DNA of 64,000 nt, taken from NCBI GenBank assembly GCA_035048495.1, contig CM068546.1, positions 10,856,435 to 10,920,434 of the forward strand. Reading direction: 5' to 3'. The position numbers and the translations under genes were made by a program. Source of the stretch: Euptelea pleiosperma. Taxonomy: Eukaryota > Streptophyta > Magnoliopsida > Ranunculales > Eupteleaceae. How positions within the stretch are numbered: position 1 is the stretch's first letter; every line of letters begins with the position of its first letter. The notes under the pieces are model-generated. The model worked only from the letters and a program-made list of their open reading frames with translations, searched no databases and had not been told where the DNA came from. This document shows positions 1 to 11,215 of the stretch, piece after piece.

Positions 1-513
1 TAATGAGCTACCCATGGACCCTATCTTCCTGAGAATACACGCTAAAAAGGTACTTCTGTAATGCCCAATTTCTGCTCAAATGGAATTTGAAACACATGCG
101 AAAAGCTGTAATTTGCTAACCTACCACGCTATCCAAACTTTTGAATCCTAAAGTAAAAGCATTAAAGCTTTCAAATCCCCTCAAGCACACAGAATCATGT
201 ATTTTTTCCGAAAAATGCGAGTGAACACCGTTCGGATTAACAGATCCGGAACAAAAAATAAATAATAATTAGCTGTGCAAAGCAGGTATATCAGTTGCCC
301 TAACTGTAAAACTATTTACCTACCTAGATTTCCAGAATTAAGAGTAATTCGTGGAAAGAAACAGGAAAAGCTCAATTTTTTTACTCTATCTAGGTCTTCT
401 GGGTCGAAGATCAGTAGTAATTTGAAAAGCAGAGCAGCCATTAATAATAATTTAAAAAAAAAAAAAAAAAAACAATCTATAAATCAAGAACAGAGAGAGA
501 AGAAAAGAGGTAC
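1..513 (-). other. ERD2 intron 1 (partial, runs off the left edge)
   Basis: On the minus strand the ERD2 first exon ends at 514 in a GT donor (513-512), so the sequence from there to the window edge is read as intron 1. I looked for the conserved second-exon start of the family and did not find it, so exon 2 lies outside. The stretch is AT-rich and holds a poly-A run near 453-470. No other gene is seen. Confidence 0.75.
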
Positions 514-604
514 CAGCGCAGGATTTGATGGTGTGGATCTTGAGAAGCAAGACGAGAACACTGGCGAGATGGGTCATGTCCCCTGCTAATCTGAATATAT
601 TCAT
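514..604 (-). CDS. ERD2: ER lumen protein-retaining receptor (K/HDEL receptor), first coding exon, partial
   Basis: The exon encodes 30 residues plus one base of the next codon. The protein starts MNIFRLAGDMTHLASVL and ends its exon in KSCA(G). This is the conserved N-terminus of the ERD2/KDEL-receptor family: the first transmembrane helix with the GD(M/L)xHL and LLLKI...KSCAG signatures. In the family the receptor has seven membrane segments, cycles between Golgi and ER, and retrieves soluble ER proteins ending in K/HDEL. The exon ends in a GT donor at a position that splits the glycine codon. The start is the first ATG of this frame, and the leader upstream carries a TATA box at the right distance. 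Only about one seventh of the gene is in the window. A close ERD2 paralogue cannot be excluded from 30 residues. Confidence 0.88.
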
Positions 605-870
605 CTTCGATGGATCGATTAAACGGAGAACAGATCGATCAGAAAGGAAATGTTTCCCAGATACACAGAGATAGGTAGATCTCCTCCTGTCGATCCGAAT
701 ACTAAAGCAGGAGAATTTGCTCTCGAAATTTCTTTTTCGTTCCGAAACAAAAGAGAGAGATTAGGCAAATAGGCTCGGTTACTGCTGCGGTGTTTTTGCG
801 ATGTCGGATGGGATTGGAGAGGGAGAGGGAGAGGGAGAGGGAGAGACAGAGGATATATAAGCGAGGAAAG
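605..870 (-). promoter_or_regulatory. ERD2 core promoter and 5' leader
   Basis: Read on the minus strand, a TATA-like box (TTATATATCC) lies at 860-851. It is followed by a CT-rich tract made of CTCCCT-type repeats (about 848-808) and then an untranslated leader down to the ATG at 604. Transcription would start near 820-825, about 30 bases after the TATA box, giving a leader of about 220 bases. The CT-rich stretch at the start site resembles the pyrimidine patch common in plant core promoters. The start site is inferred only from this geometry. Confidence 0.6.
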
Positions 871-949
871 GGCTGATGGGGAGAAGCTACCACATATGTT
901 GTCTTTTGGGCATTCGTACAATTGTTTTCTTTTCGTTGTTTGTTATTTT

Positions 950-1233
950 GGTCAAGGATCGGGGGACAACCATTTTTTACAACCATTTTGGCGGACCCAC
1001 ATAGAAGATGAATCAATGGCTGATTTTTGGTGAGGATGATCTCCTCACCGTATGGATCACCCCAACAAAAAATCAGCTCATTCCGAAATTTCTAACCCCA
1101 TCAAATGTGGTTTTCAAGTTACACAGAAAAAATAGAGAGTCCATTATTTTTCAACTTCTAAACCAGTCTATGTGGGTCTGCCAAATGGTTGTCTAAAATA
1201 GTTGTGAAAAATGGTTGTCCCCGGATCGCGACC
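950..1233. mobile_element. MITE-1 copy, internally shortened
   Basis: Both ends match as inverted repeats: the left begins GGTCAAGGATCGGGGGACAA and the right end gives a near copy in reverse. The interior shares the MITE-1 motifs (AGAAGATGAATCAATGGCTG on the left, an AACCCCATCAAATGTGG-type centre), but part of the second arm is missing (284 bp against about 375 bp). I do not see a clean 9-bp flanking duplication, so this looks like an old or rearranged copy. Confidence 0.65.
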
Positions 1234-1394
1234 GTTAACTATATAGGTATACCTATTGATGCATACCTTTGAGGTGAAATTCAAAGGCTGGCAGCACATA
1301 AAGATTGAGAAAAAGGACATGGTTTTTTTTACCGTTGGATGTAATATTTTAGTAACATTATTTTTTATTGTTGAATCTGAATTTTTTTTGGATG

Positions 1395-2115
1395 ACTAAT
1401 CAAGTTGATCCTTGGTATGTAGGTCCACCAAGAGGTGGTCCAACTCCAAACATCCATAGGTTTGGTTAATCTTTAGGTGGATCTAGAAACCAAAAATCAA
1501 CTAAGTGGTAGTCCAATATGAGCCACATGGCACATTTTTAGAGTACACTGACTGTATGGATGTTTGTCAATCCTTATGTGGATCTAGAAACCAAAAACCA
1601 ACCTGATTAGTGATTTCTAAGCGTTGGATTGGGTCATTTTCATGTGGCCAGACCGGCCCGTGGCAAGGCCCGTTACGAAGTCCGTCGGCCCGACTATGGA
1701 TCAGGCCACGGGCTGGACCGGGTTTGAGTTTTAGACTAAGGATCAGCCCGCAGACCGGCCCGAGTAGCCTGTTGGCCTCACCATCCCAGCCCGAGGCAGG
1801 CCCGGCAAGCCAAATTGCCACCCTTACGCTCCTATGGATGTTTGGGCAGTCCCTAGGTGGACCTGCAAACCAATAAAAAGCCTGATTAGTGATTTACAAC
1901 CTTTGGATCTTTGCACCCAAATAACACTCAATAATGCTCAAATTCCTACGGTTAAAATCAACCCATGAAAATAAGTTCAATCCAACGCTTAGAAATCACT
2001 ATTCAGGCTGTTTTTTGGTTTGCAGGTCCACAGAGGGACTGGCTAAACATCCATATGGCTAGCGCCCTCTAAATAGTGTGCCACGTGGCTCGTAATGTGG
2101 GTTATGACCCGTTGT
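1395..2115. repeat. FB-P near-palindromic repeat, at least two overlapping copies
   Basis: The segment contains the FB-P hallmarks in both orientations: a half with AACATCCATA and GCCACGTGGC, a half with CCTGATTAGTGATTTCTAA, and their reverse complements. An incomplete copy (1395-1640) and a fuller one (about 1829-2110) flank a GC-rich insert. No open frame belongs to it. It looks like a non-autonomous foldback DNA element; superfamily not determined. Confidence 0.55.
1646..1828. mobile_element. GC-rich insert inside FB-P, possible hAT-type element
   Basis: This stretch is far richer in G+C than its surroundings and full of GGCCCG/CGGGCC words. Its right edge reads, in reverse, as a GGGTGGCAATTTGGC motif that resembles the ends of plant hAT elements. 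It splits an FB-P copy, so it inserted later. I could not find a matching left end or an 8-bp duplication. Confidence 0.35.
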
Positions 2116-2158
2116 GACCGAAGTTTTTCTCATGTTCGAAGAGAACATTTGCACAATT

Positions 2159-2532
2159 GGTGGGGCTCGGGGGACACCCATTTTTTACACCCATTTTGAC
2201 ACCCATTTCGGTGTACCCACATAGAAGATGAATCAATGGCTGATTTTTGGTGAAGATGATCTCTATGGTGAGGAGATCATCCTCACAAAAATTCAAAACA
2301 TTCTGATATTCATAGACTGGTTTAGAAACTGAAGAATTATGGACCGTCAATTTTTACCGTGTAACTTGAAAACCACATTTGATGGGGTTAGAAATTTCAT
2401 AATGGGCTGATTTTTTGTTGGGGTGATCTATATGGTGAGGAAATCAAACCCACAAAAATCAGCCACTGATTCATCTTCTATGTGGGTACGCCAAAATTGG
2501 GTTAAAAAATGAGGGTCCCCCGTGCCCGACCC
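2159..2532. mobile_element. MITE-1, full-length, with target duplication
   Basis: The 374-bp element has long inverted ends (GGTGGGGCTCGGGGGACA on the left; the reverse of the right end reads GGGTCGGGCACGGGGGACC). Conserved subterminal blocks face each other and contain AGAAGATGAATCAATGGCTG. It is flanked by TTGCACAATT at 2149-2158 and 2533-2542. A 9-10-bp duplication plus long inverted repeats is characteristic of Mutator-like MITEs. No coding capacity. Confidence 0.85.
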
Positions 2533-3328
2533 TTGCACAATTGATGAAAGGGAAATGATTTTGGGAAATTCTATTTGCACAATAGAAATTTCAAAAGCAC
2601 CCACTCATTCATTCTTTTGGATGAAAATGCCCTAACTTATATGAGGGCTTGTGAAAGAAACATCCCATTTCTACCATCGTCTCTTCTTCTTGAGTTTGTG
2701 AGGGTTGAGAGCTACCCTCTCCCTTGATGCCGGCGATAAACTTATCAGCCATACACCATCGCCGGACGCTCCAGCCATTCACCTCCTCCATTGTCGCCGA
2801 ACGCTCCAGTTGTTCACCTCCTCCATGGTTGACTTCGAGCAACATAGTTGTGTTAGCATTTGTGAACCAACATAAAGGAAAATACTCATATTTCCATCTC
2901 CATTTCTTAACGAATGCTTGGGTCTGTTTTGAGGTTCAAGAACCAATGTTCCATCTCCATTTCAATAATTTTATTTTTGAAGGTTTGAATCTTTAAAATG
3001 AAATCCAAAATAAAAAGAATCGAGTATGGATCCAATGTTCTTAGCTTGAGTTGAATCCGAATTTGGGCCTTGGGCCATTGGGATCTTTTCTATAAGGTAT
3101 TTATATAGTGAGATATATGCGACTAACCCCTTATATTTCCCCATGGGTTAGGCCATGATAATGTAATATGGATCATTGGTCAAGCTGAGTTCTATAACAT
3201 GTTTGATCCAAATCTAGGTTTACACATCTAGAGACGAAATGCAAGAAAAAGTGGTGTTGTTAAACATTATGCATCATCTCTATGTGTATCTTTGTGATTG
3301 AAAATTCTTACATGTTTTATTATTAGGT
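2533..3328. other. Intergenic, no gene recognised
   Basis: The stretch is mostly unique-looking AT-rich DNA. A 35-bp unit with CCTCCTCCAT occurs twice in tandem at about 2761-2830. Open frames here are short and match no family I know. Confidence 0.5.
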
Positions 3329-4190
3329 TTTTTTTTTTCGGTTTGGGGAGGTGGGGGTGGGGGGGGAACCTCCACAGGGGGAGGGAAACTTTATTAATAG
3401 AGATGGGGAAAAAACACCTAGTTAGGGGGGGACGTATGTACCTTACCCCTCAAAAGGCTAACACAATGAGAGATAAGAAAATGCATGAGGCAAAGGCTAT
3501 AAAGAAATGCAAACCTAACCTCTAATGAAGTACCAATCTTATCCAGACGGATAAGGCCAATAAGCCTAAGAGGGACAGTGTCTATTCCCCATACAATCTA
3601 GCAAGGAGGCCCTTCTATGCCATATAATCTGCAGCAGCATTCGATTCTCTATAAATGTTATTTGTAAATTAGTTACCTTTTCCTCATACATGTCCTTAAT
3701 AATGCCAATATCTATTTGAAACCTTTTTATTTTCCAACGAATGCCAAATGAATTCTCTAGGATTATTGTTATATTTTTTCTCGGAGCCAATAAATACCAT
3801 ATGGAGATTCTTCCTTGAACTTCTCTAACATTTGTCTAAGTAACAAGATCCTTGATTATTGACCTTCTTAACATAAAACCATATATTAGTTCTCTAATAA
3901 CCATGTATGTTTATCTCTTACCTCCCTAGCATAATAGTTAGCAAACACAATTCTTGCAAATGTTCTTGAATAAGTGCAACAGTCATGTCCCATGTTGAAC
4001 AATTTTCTAAAAAGTGTTGTGGGCCCCACCGTACCATGTTCACATGGTGGTCCCAGATCGGGACCCACCACTTAAATAAAAAAACACGGTTCCTATAATT
4101 GTGCCAATAAATGGCAGAGCTAGAATAAACTTCATAACCACCGTGGCCTGAATCTCCTCTGTCTAGACTTGGCCTTTCCACCAAAGGGTG
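3329..4190 (-). mobile_element. LINE 3' end (RNase H-like region), decayed
   Basis: Read on the minus strand, broken frames at about 3800-3540 give ESNAAADYMA, matching the (R)EGNxxADxLA motif near the end of the RNase H domain of plant L1-type LINEs, then the LIRLDKIGTSLEVRFAFL-like tail. Downstream comes a 3' region with AATAAAGTTTCCC and a terminal A-run (T-run at 3330-3340 on plus). Stop codons and frameshifts are present, so it is not functional. The 5' edge near 4190 is uncertain. Confidence 0.65.
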
Positions 4191-5113
4191 AATAGCTCAT
4201 TCTCTGCAACTCCCCTATTTTCACTCTCTGACTGCATGAAGGGTTTTCGATCAATGATTATAGTGTATCCATCAAGCTATTGCCATTGGTGTTGCAATTT
4301 TCGGCCTGTCAGACCAGGGTCAACACTCCATCAACGCAGGTCCAAAGCCATTTTAATGTGACAAATTGATGTAATTGTTCTTACTTCCCCGTGGCTATTT
4401 TCATTGTGATGAATTCATGTAATTGGAAAGATTACTCCTACAGCTTCGAATGGGCATGAGTATATTTTGTGGCAATTGAGTACTTTACCCATATGCTTTC
4501 TAGTATATAGTATGTAAGCATTTTTTTTCCTATAAAAGTAGAGATCCCATCTCTCCAAGTTTTGAAAGAAGATACAATTTCTGAAGAATAGATACAATCC
4601 AAAGTTGAAAAGATTAATTTGTGCCCTTGCTTATTTACAGATACTTGCTTGTAATTATTCCAAAAATGTTCATCCTAAGAAACTACAAGAAAGAGACCTG
4701 GTTATAAAAGAAATCTGGCTTGTACAAATTTCAGACTCAAGAAAAGTTCAAGCTCAATTGGAAAGGAATGTACGCCATTAAGGAGGTTTTACCAGGTTAC
4801 GCCATTGTCTCATCAATCTCAATTGGGATGATCTTCCTAAGCCTACCAATGTCGATCAATTAAAAACATATTATGTGTAGTCATGACTACCAATCATGTC
4901 TTAAGCAAGGGGCAACGATCGCCAAAGAAGATCCATAAAAGAGAAGCCATCAATGGATGCTTGCAAACCTAGAGCCTACCTAGGAAATGTCTATACCCGT
5001 TGAAAGCCACCTTGAGTGTAGACATTTTTATTCAAAAATAAAAATAAAAAGACCCATGAAAAATAAAAAATCCAAAAATAATTTTCCCATTTTACTCCTT
5101 TTATCTTCCCTAA
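4191..5113. other. Intergenic, nothing recognised
   Basis: AT-rich DNA with only short open frames and no protein-family match. No clear repeat structure is visible. Confidence 0.45.
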
Positions 5114-5429
5114 GGGCGTGTTTGATTGCACGGAAAATTTTTCCAAGAAAATACACTTGGGAAATGCCTTAAATGGCTGTTGGATTGCACCTGAGAACAC
5201 ATATTTCAATCATGTGAGAAAATAAAGGTGTATTTTCAGGTGAAAATGAATTCTCACCTATGTGGAAAGGAAATGGATTCTGGGCATGGAGGGGTTTTGT
5301 TCGGGGAAATATTTTTGGATCCTTCATATTTTCACCTCAGTTTTCACTTTTCACCTTTATCATGTGAGAGAATAAAGGCGTATTTTCACGGGAAATTGTA
5401 ATTTTCCCACTTGGCAATGAAACATGCCC
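5114..5429. mobile_element. PIF/Harbinger-like (Tourist-type) MITE
   Basis: The 316-bp element starts GGGCGTGTTTGATTGC and its right end reads GGGCATGTTTCATTGC in reverse (14 of 16 matching). It is flanked by TAA on both sides (5111-5113 and 5430-5432), the 3-bp duplication typical of PIF/Harbinger elements. The interior contains inverted copies of an AATAAAGGYGTATTTTCA block. No coding capacity. Confidence 0.75.
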
Positions 5430-5821
5430 TAAGAAAAAAGAGAGGGAGGAAAATGCATTTCTACCAAACAAGGGGCAAATAGTCATATTTACTTCGAGCA
5501 TTTTTCCATTTTATAACCTTGTCCTAAGCCACATTTCGTCCTATAAGAAAAGCCATCTTTGAATCTCAAAAGTAAAAAAAGCCTCGAACAAAGGTATGTA
5601 AGATGGTCCTACAAGAAAATTTAAAAAAAAAATTTGACTTACACAATGAAGAATGAACAAAAGGCCGCATTATTAGGTAGAGATACAAGGGCAATTCACA
5701 CCAAGGGCAGCTACACTCAAGGAGTCTCAGTTTCATACTAGGGGTAGTTTTGGAATTCTTTTAACCTTGCATGCATAATCAAATAGTAAAAAGAGTGGAC
5801 AAGATAAAAGTAAACTATTAT
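5430..5821. other. Intergenic, nothing recognised
   Basis: AT-rich sequence with no recognisable gene or repeat ends. Confidence 0.4.
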
Positions 5822-5950
5822 AAGGATCAAGGAAATGCTGATCAAGATCAACCAAAGTGATTCGAATGAACTAAAGTAGGTCTAAGGATCAAGGAAATGC
5901 CGATCGGGATCAACCAAAGTGATTCGAATGAACTAGAGTAGGTCTAAGGA
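5822..5950. repeat. Tandem duplication, 62-bp unit, two copies
   Basis: The block beginning AAGGATCAAGGAAATGC at 5822 recurs at 5884 with few changes, and a third start (AAGGATCTGAATCC) at 5946 diverges at once. No function is suggested. Confidence 0.8.
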
Positions 5951-6113
5951 TCTGAATCCCTTCGATAATGGCAAGTTGATGGTCAGATCTAGACTAATGA
6001 TGGCTCTTATCTTTAAATTCATTTAGTTTCAGATCAAATCAATGTCATTGTTTTAACATTTGTTTTCAAAAAAATAAAAGAATAATTTGTAAAAATGATT
6101 TGCAACTCCCAAA

Positions 6114-6314
6114 TAAGAGCCTAAACTGTAACCAATGCTCCTAGCTACAACAGCTTAAACTGCAAAGCAAAGCTCTTGGGTAAGAGCCTAAACCGTGACC
6201 AATGCTCGCAGCCGCAAAAGCCCAAACTGTGAAGCAATGCTCTTGGGTAAGAGCTTAAATTACGAGCAACGTTGTTAGCTGCATGGATCTAAATTGCGAG
6301 GCCCACATGAATAT
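6114..6314. repeat. Tandem repeat, 67-bp unit, three degenerate copies
   Basis: Units start TAAGAGC at 6114, 6181 and 6248 and share AACTGTRACCAATGCTC-like and GCTCTTGGG blocks. The third copy is the most diverged. Confidence 0.75.
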
Positions 6315-6736
6315 AAATTGTGAATGTTCATTTCACCATGTTTTGTCGAGGTTTTCAAACCTTAGAAAGGTGAAGGCCTATGACGAAAAATTTAGGACAA
6401 TTCATATAAATGAGATGAATTTAGATTATACTGAGGCCAAAATTTCAGTAAACCAAGAGATTTTATTCAAATAAATTTCCAAACAAATAAAGCAAAAAAT
6501 TGTTCCTATCATTTTTAACTTGCAAAATATAAAATTCTAACTTTGCGTACAATGCCCTACCATCTACTTAAAGCAAAGGCCTGCAATTTACTTGAAAAAG
6601 AAGTTTCATACCCATTTCTTGGTCTACATTAATTCTACACTGCCTCTATATAATTGTGTTCAGTTATGTAATTTCAACATCTTCAACAACAACAATTTCT
6701 TTCAATTCCATGATTTCCTTTCTCACAGAATTAAGT
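6315..6736. other. Intergenic, nothing recognised
   Basis: AT-rich; only short unconvincing open frames. Confidence 0.4.
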
Positions 6737-7240
6737 TTTTTTTTTTGATAAGTCCAAAATATGCATTAAAGGAGATTGAGAAGATCTCAAAAGCATAAAC
6801 AAGAAAGAAAGGAAAAAACAAGGACGAGAAATATAACCAACTACACTCTCCCTAATATCTTCCAACCTAAAAACCATATGTTCAAAATTAACGTCTCTCA
6901 TCTCAAGAAATCTGCTCCCCAACTGAACAAAAATACTTTTATACTAATAACAGTATCCTGACAGGAGTTTTACTTGTCTCTAAAAAACCCTCTCATTCCA
7001 TAGAACCCACATAATCGCAAAAGGCACCATCCTCCAGAGGGTTTTCTCCAAATCTAAAAGAGCTAGTTTAGACTAACCATGTAGTAAAGCCCCAACAGAT
7101 TTGGCATTACCCAAGATATACCTAATAGACCTAAAAAGTATGACCACATCTAATTAGCAAATTCACAATGCAACAAAAGATGACTAGTGTTTTTACCATT
7201 AGACTTGCATATACTGGAATTTGGAGATTCATCTATCTTT
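6737..7240 (-). mobile_element. LINE 3' fragment with zinc-binding RT tail (zf-RVT)
   Basis: The minus strand encodes, with stops, a piece reading CKSNGKNTSHLLLHCEFAN followed by W...FLGLLGISWVMPN. This matches the cysteine/histidine zf-RVT module (CxxxxExxxHLxxHC, then a SWVMP-like segment) at the C-terminus of plant LINE polyproteins. It ends in an A-run (T-run 6738-6749 on plus), as expected of an LINE 3' end. Frame breaks show it is dead. Confidence 0.75.
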
Positions 7241-7248
7241 TATAATCA

Positions 7249-7591
7249 TCTATATAACAAAATAGGGAAGTTGTCTTATCTCTTATCTTATCCTACTTCA
7301 TAAGATAAATAGTGGTTGAGATCAAATCCATCCATCAAATGTGGACAGTTAGATTTCAGCCACTCAACCCCCCTCATTTGACCTCGTGCGCAACATAATG
7401 AAAATTTCTTAAAATTTTGAATTTTGAATTTAGTGCCATTATTATTTTTCGTTATTTTCCCATTTCTTCTATTTTTGCCTCTGTGCATTACAGTAACCCC
7501 CCCAGTCCGTTATACCGTTTGAGTGCCGAAGGCATCCAATTTTTGCAAACGCTTTTGTCAGAGAGTGCCGTGGGCACGGGCCATTTACTAG
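7249..7591 (+). mobile_element. Solo non-autonomous Helitron-like element
   Basis: The 343-bp element begins TCTATATAACAAAA after an A (7248) and ends CTAG before a T (7592), the A|T insertion preference of Helitrons. A 5-bp hairpin (GTGCC, loop GTG, GGCAC at 7565-7577) sits 10 bases before CTAG, also as in Helitrons. The interior matches one module of the 27.9-31.0 kb array (the TTGAGATCAAATCCAT and GTTTGAGTGCCGAAGGC blocks). It encodes no Rep/helicase. Confidence 0.7.
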
Positions 7592-8399
7592 TCACTTACA
7601 AAAGGAGGCTTGTCGCATCAAAGGAAAGGATTTTGTCAAAATTACGTTCCCAATTAATTTTTGCAGATACGAGACACCACGCCAGGATTGAGAGGGCTAA
7701 CATCGTAATATGGCAACTTTTGGTATCAAAGATTTTTCTTCAGGGATTCATGTGGGACCCACTTTTTCTTAAAGTGTGGGACCACGTAAATACATGAGTA
7801 ATGATCACATGATCGGGGTCACATGACCACACGTTGGCTTAAAAGTTGAAGTGCATGTATTGAGTCTGAATAATATAGATTGGAGATGATTGTCTATAAG
7901 AACATTATTAGTACGCATGACGTTCGTTCACAATGATCGGGACCCACATTTAAATGGATCCCACCTAATAGATCTTTTAGTACAAAAATTCAACATAATC
8001 GATCAAGCTGATATTTGGTATGTAGATCCACCAAGAGGTGGATCAAACATCCATTCGGTTGGCTCGGTGGGCTCTGATCCCGATCTGGATCGGCCCATCT
8101 CGCCCAAGACAAAGTGAGACTCCTTTGTAAAACAGTGATCTCGGGGTGAGACAGAGCCTGGTTTGGATTTTAATGTTGTTACTAATTATATATAATTTTT
8201 AAGAGTAATTTATGCTACCCATGTACCCTCTCTTAAATAATTTTGGTGATAATGGTTTGGACCTACAATTCAAATTGGGGTCCACCAATTAATCTTCTAC
8301 TTTCAAAAACTAATCTAATGGACTACCTTTGACCATCTGATTCATCACACTACATGATTTTCATCATACTACATGATTAGTGAAAATACAAAACTTAGG
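7592..8399. other. Intergenic with an FB-P fragment
   Basis: Around 8004-8070 a piece of FB-P is visible (CAAGCTGATATTTGG, GGATCAAACATCCATTCGG). Near 7748-7785 a short inverted pair of GTGGGACCCAC-type words occurs. No gene is recognised. Confidence 0.4.
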
Positions 8400-9132
8400 C
8401 TCTGTATGGTTGCCCTGAATAACTTTTCTAGAAATGCTTTTTGTATAAACGCTTTAATTTAAAACCTAAAGTGTTTTAAACTCGCATTTTTCAATGGGCT
8501 CGAAGTTTTTCCGCTTCGCGATTTGCTAACTATGATCCCAAGTAGTGGACCCTAAGATGTGTTTGGCTACAAGGTTACTTGTGTTATGGTTCAGAATAAG
8601 AGTTTGTTAACTTTTAGTTTGTAAAATAATGATTTTTACAATTTTTTGCCATTAGAAACTAATTTTTTTAATAAATTGGAATAGTTCACATATTATATAT
8701 ACATATAATTCGAGTATACTTTTCCTTTTAAAATACATGAATTTTACCACATCATCGGAGTATTTGATCGTACAATATATTTTTATAAAAATCAGCATTA
8801 AAATAATTTTTTATAAAAATCAACAAATAATGTATTATACACGTATTATATACAAACTTGCTAATTTTCTTGATTTTTTTTTATTTATAGGTCCACCTAG
8901 GGATGAGTGTGAGAGTTGGAGCAATCTCTCTGCCTGGAAAATAGAATTCCAAGAATTAGAAGTTTCTTCTCCCCCTAAAACTTCTAATTCCGAAAAAATC
9001 GCGGAATTTAAAATATAATTCCTGAAATTCGGCCCTCCCAAACACAAAGATTTGTGATTTCAAGAACCACAAATCCAAATCCGGCTCAATTCTGAGTTAC
9101 CAAACAGACCCATAGTGTTAAGCAAAAAATAA

Positions 9133-9500
9133 CAGAAGCCATCTAGAGCTATACCCATTTCTTACATCCAATTCTTACACCCGGTGGTGGGGTCACATGG
9201 AGATCATGTTGGACAATCTAACTATACATTGAGTTGTCCATACCATGATGATCATCATCACTGATAATGATTTCATTTTTGTCATTGCTAACTATATAAA
9301 AAATTGACCTAAAGTAACGGTTTAATTAGATGGTCAGGATCTCTCAACTTTAAGTCAATTTTTCATAAAGTTAGGAATGTTGACATGGACTGATTTTTTG
9401 TGAGGATCATCATCCTGGCATGGACAACTCAATATATGTATGGATTGTTCAACTTGATCTCCATGCGATACCCACAATTGGGTGTAGCCCATACGGACTC
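9133..9500. mobile_element. MITE-2, full-length, within unit A
   Basis: Inverted ends contain CTAGAGCTATACCCATTTCTTAC-like sequence on the left and its reverse (GGGTGTAGCCC...GACTC) on the right. The interior has facing CATGTTGGACAAT and GATCATCATC blocks. Flanks read AAAAAATAA (9124-9132) and AAAAAATAT (9501-9509), 8 of 9 matching. The matching site in unit B (about 11573-11590) is an uninterrupted A-run, i.e. empty. Confidence 0.75.
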
Positions 9501-9728
9501 AAAAAATATAAACCTTTTTACAATAAGGGAAATCCCTCCATTATTGTTGTCGAACGGTGCTAGCCTCACACACTGATTGTGTCGCTGTCAACCTCAAGCA
9601 ATCGCGTAAATACGCATGGTGCTTGAGGCTCATAATTGAAGTTAAAATTTGAATTCTATTATGTTGTTGATAAAGGAGGACCACATGCCCAAGAGAGCTA
9701 TGGTCGTCCAATTAAAATGACTTATCAA

Positions 9729-9935
9729 GCTCAGGGTACCCCCATTTGTCTGTCCCCTCTTGGTGTTCGTGTACTCAGCCATGGATTTCAAGAATCCAAC
9801 GGTGGTTGTCAGCGCCGAGCTGGCAGAACTTTTCACTTTTGGGGGCGCTGCAACCACCGTTGGATTCGTGAAATCCATAGGCGAGCGCACGAACACTGAG
9901 AGGGGTCAGAAAAAGGGGGTCCTCAGAGTCTGAGC
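9729..9935. mobile_element. MITE-3, within unit A
   Basis: A 207-bp foldback: the left arm holds TGGATTTCAAGAATCCAACG and the right arm its reverse complement with few changes, plus terminal GGCTCAG/CTGAGCC words. Flanks CTTATCAA (9721-9728) and CTTATTAA (9936-9943) look like a target duplication. Unit B lacks the element: its sequence runs straight from AATGATTTATG into the ATTGATTAATAAA block. Confidence 0.7.
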
Positions 9936-11215
9936 CTTATTAAAATTGATTAATAAAAGCCCACACTTTAGCTTGCCTTGCGCAACACATGCATCACGAT
10001 GTGCATGCCTTTACCTCTATCCAACGTCAAATAGAATATAAATGCATTGCTAGTTGTTTTTACTTTTATCGATCTTACAAATCAGTCGCGCAGTCTAGCT
10101 CTAGACTGTTAGATCTTGACTGACCCACCGTTCACGGGATGACATGGTTCAGAGTTGTGTCTAGCAAGCTAGCCATGGTGGCCTCTCTCTTTGCACATCT
10201 AACTGCCTGCCATGTGGATTGTAGATCTTTAGATCCGATGGTCCACAACATATGACTGCACTGCAGGATCTTCGAGATCGATCTAGGGACATCACTAAGT
10301 ATTTTTTCCGTGAATTATTAAAGGGGTCAGGATCAGGTGACACAAAATTTCACTCCTAAAAATTGGCGGGGGCCAATATATAAATTAGAAGTTTTGGAAT
10401 GGGATGATTTTTGGTGAAGATGGTCTCTATGGTGAGGAGATCACGTTCACAAAAATTGGTGTGAAATTTTGTATAAAATTTGTATCCCCTGATCCCCACC
10501 CTTACTAAAGAGTGACGATTCAATAGAAGGGTTTCTATCAAATCAAGCCACACAAGGGCCTCGTGTGTCTCATTTTTATTGGATAAAGTATACCTTGGAC
10601 TACTCACAAGCCAATGCAAGGAGTCCAAGGTACACTTTAAATGAGAACGAGATGTCGAGGGCCTTGGCTGGTCATAATTAAATAAAGTTACAATCTCATG
10701 GACTAGGGACCATAAATTTAGTCATGGTGCACAGTGTTTCGTACATGCAAGTCAACTTTTTTTTTATTTCCACACACACACCCCACCCCCTTCAAACTTT
10801 AGGATTACCCCCCTTGACCAAGTTTAACCATCATTTGACTAACATTAAAATGTGATATGATTCATGGGCCTGTTAATGCACCTATGGAAGGACCATAATA
10901 TTACAATTACAATGCTAACGACATGTGATTCAAGTCCGTTTTAACTAAAGTCAACCACTGTTATACTAGGTCAACGGGTAATTATAAGGGGGTATTACAA
11001 ATTACTTTCAAATTTTAGGGGGTTGTTACTAAAATACCCATAAATTTATGACGCCCGTATATGAGAACATTACTTAAAGACATGTTGGATTTTCTAGAAC
11101 AATACAGTACATATTTTTATTAGAGTGACTAAGTTTACGACACCGGTAGCAGTTGAATTAAGATGACAAACCAAAAGGGACCCCATGGAGACTAGAACCT
11201 CTCTCATTTGAAAGT

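Larger units (their letters stand above)
8400..11215. repeat. Segmental duplication, unit A
   Basis: Blocks of this unit recur in the same order in unit B (11216-12982). Examples are GATTTGCTAACTATG...TGTGTTTGGCTACAAGG (8520 and 11458), the GCTAGCC...CTTGAGGCT...CACACTTTAGCTTGCCTTG region (9560-10000 and 11640-11850), the TTGGATAAAGTATACC block (10577 and 12342), and the TAGCAGTTGAATTAAGATG tail (11147 and 12865). Unit A carries two extra elements (MITE-2 at 9133 and MITE-3 at 9729) that unit B lacks. No coding sequence is seen. Confidence 0.75.

Noticed and set aside
9636..9899. Overlapping 84-87-codon frames on both strands
   Set aside because: They fall on the MITE-3 foldback at 9729-9935, whose palindrome keeps both strands open.
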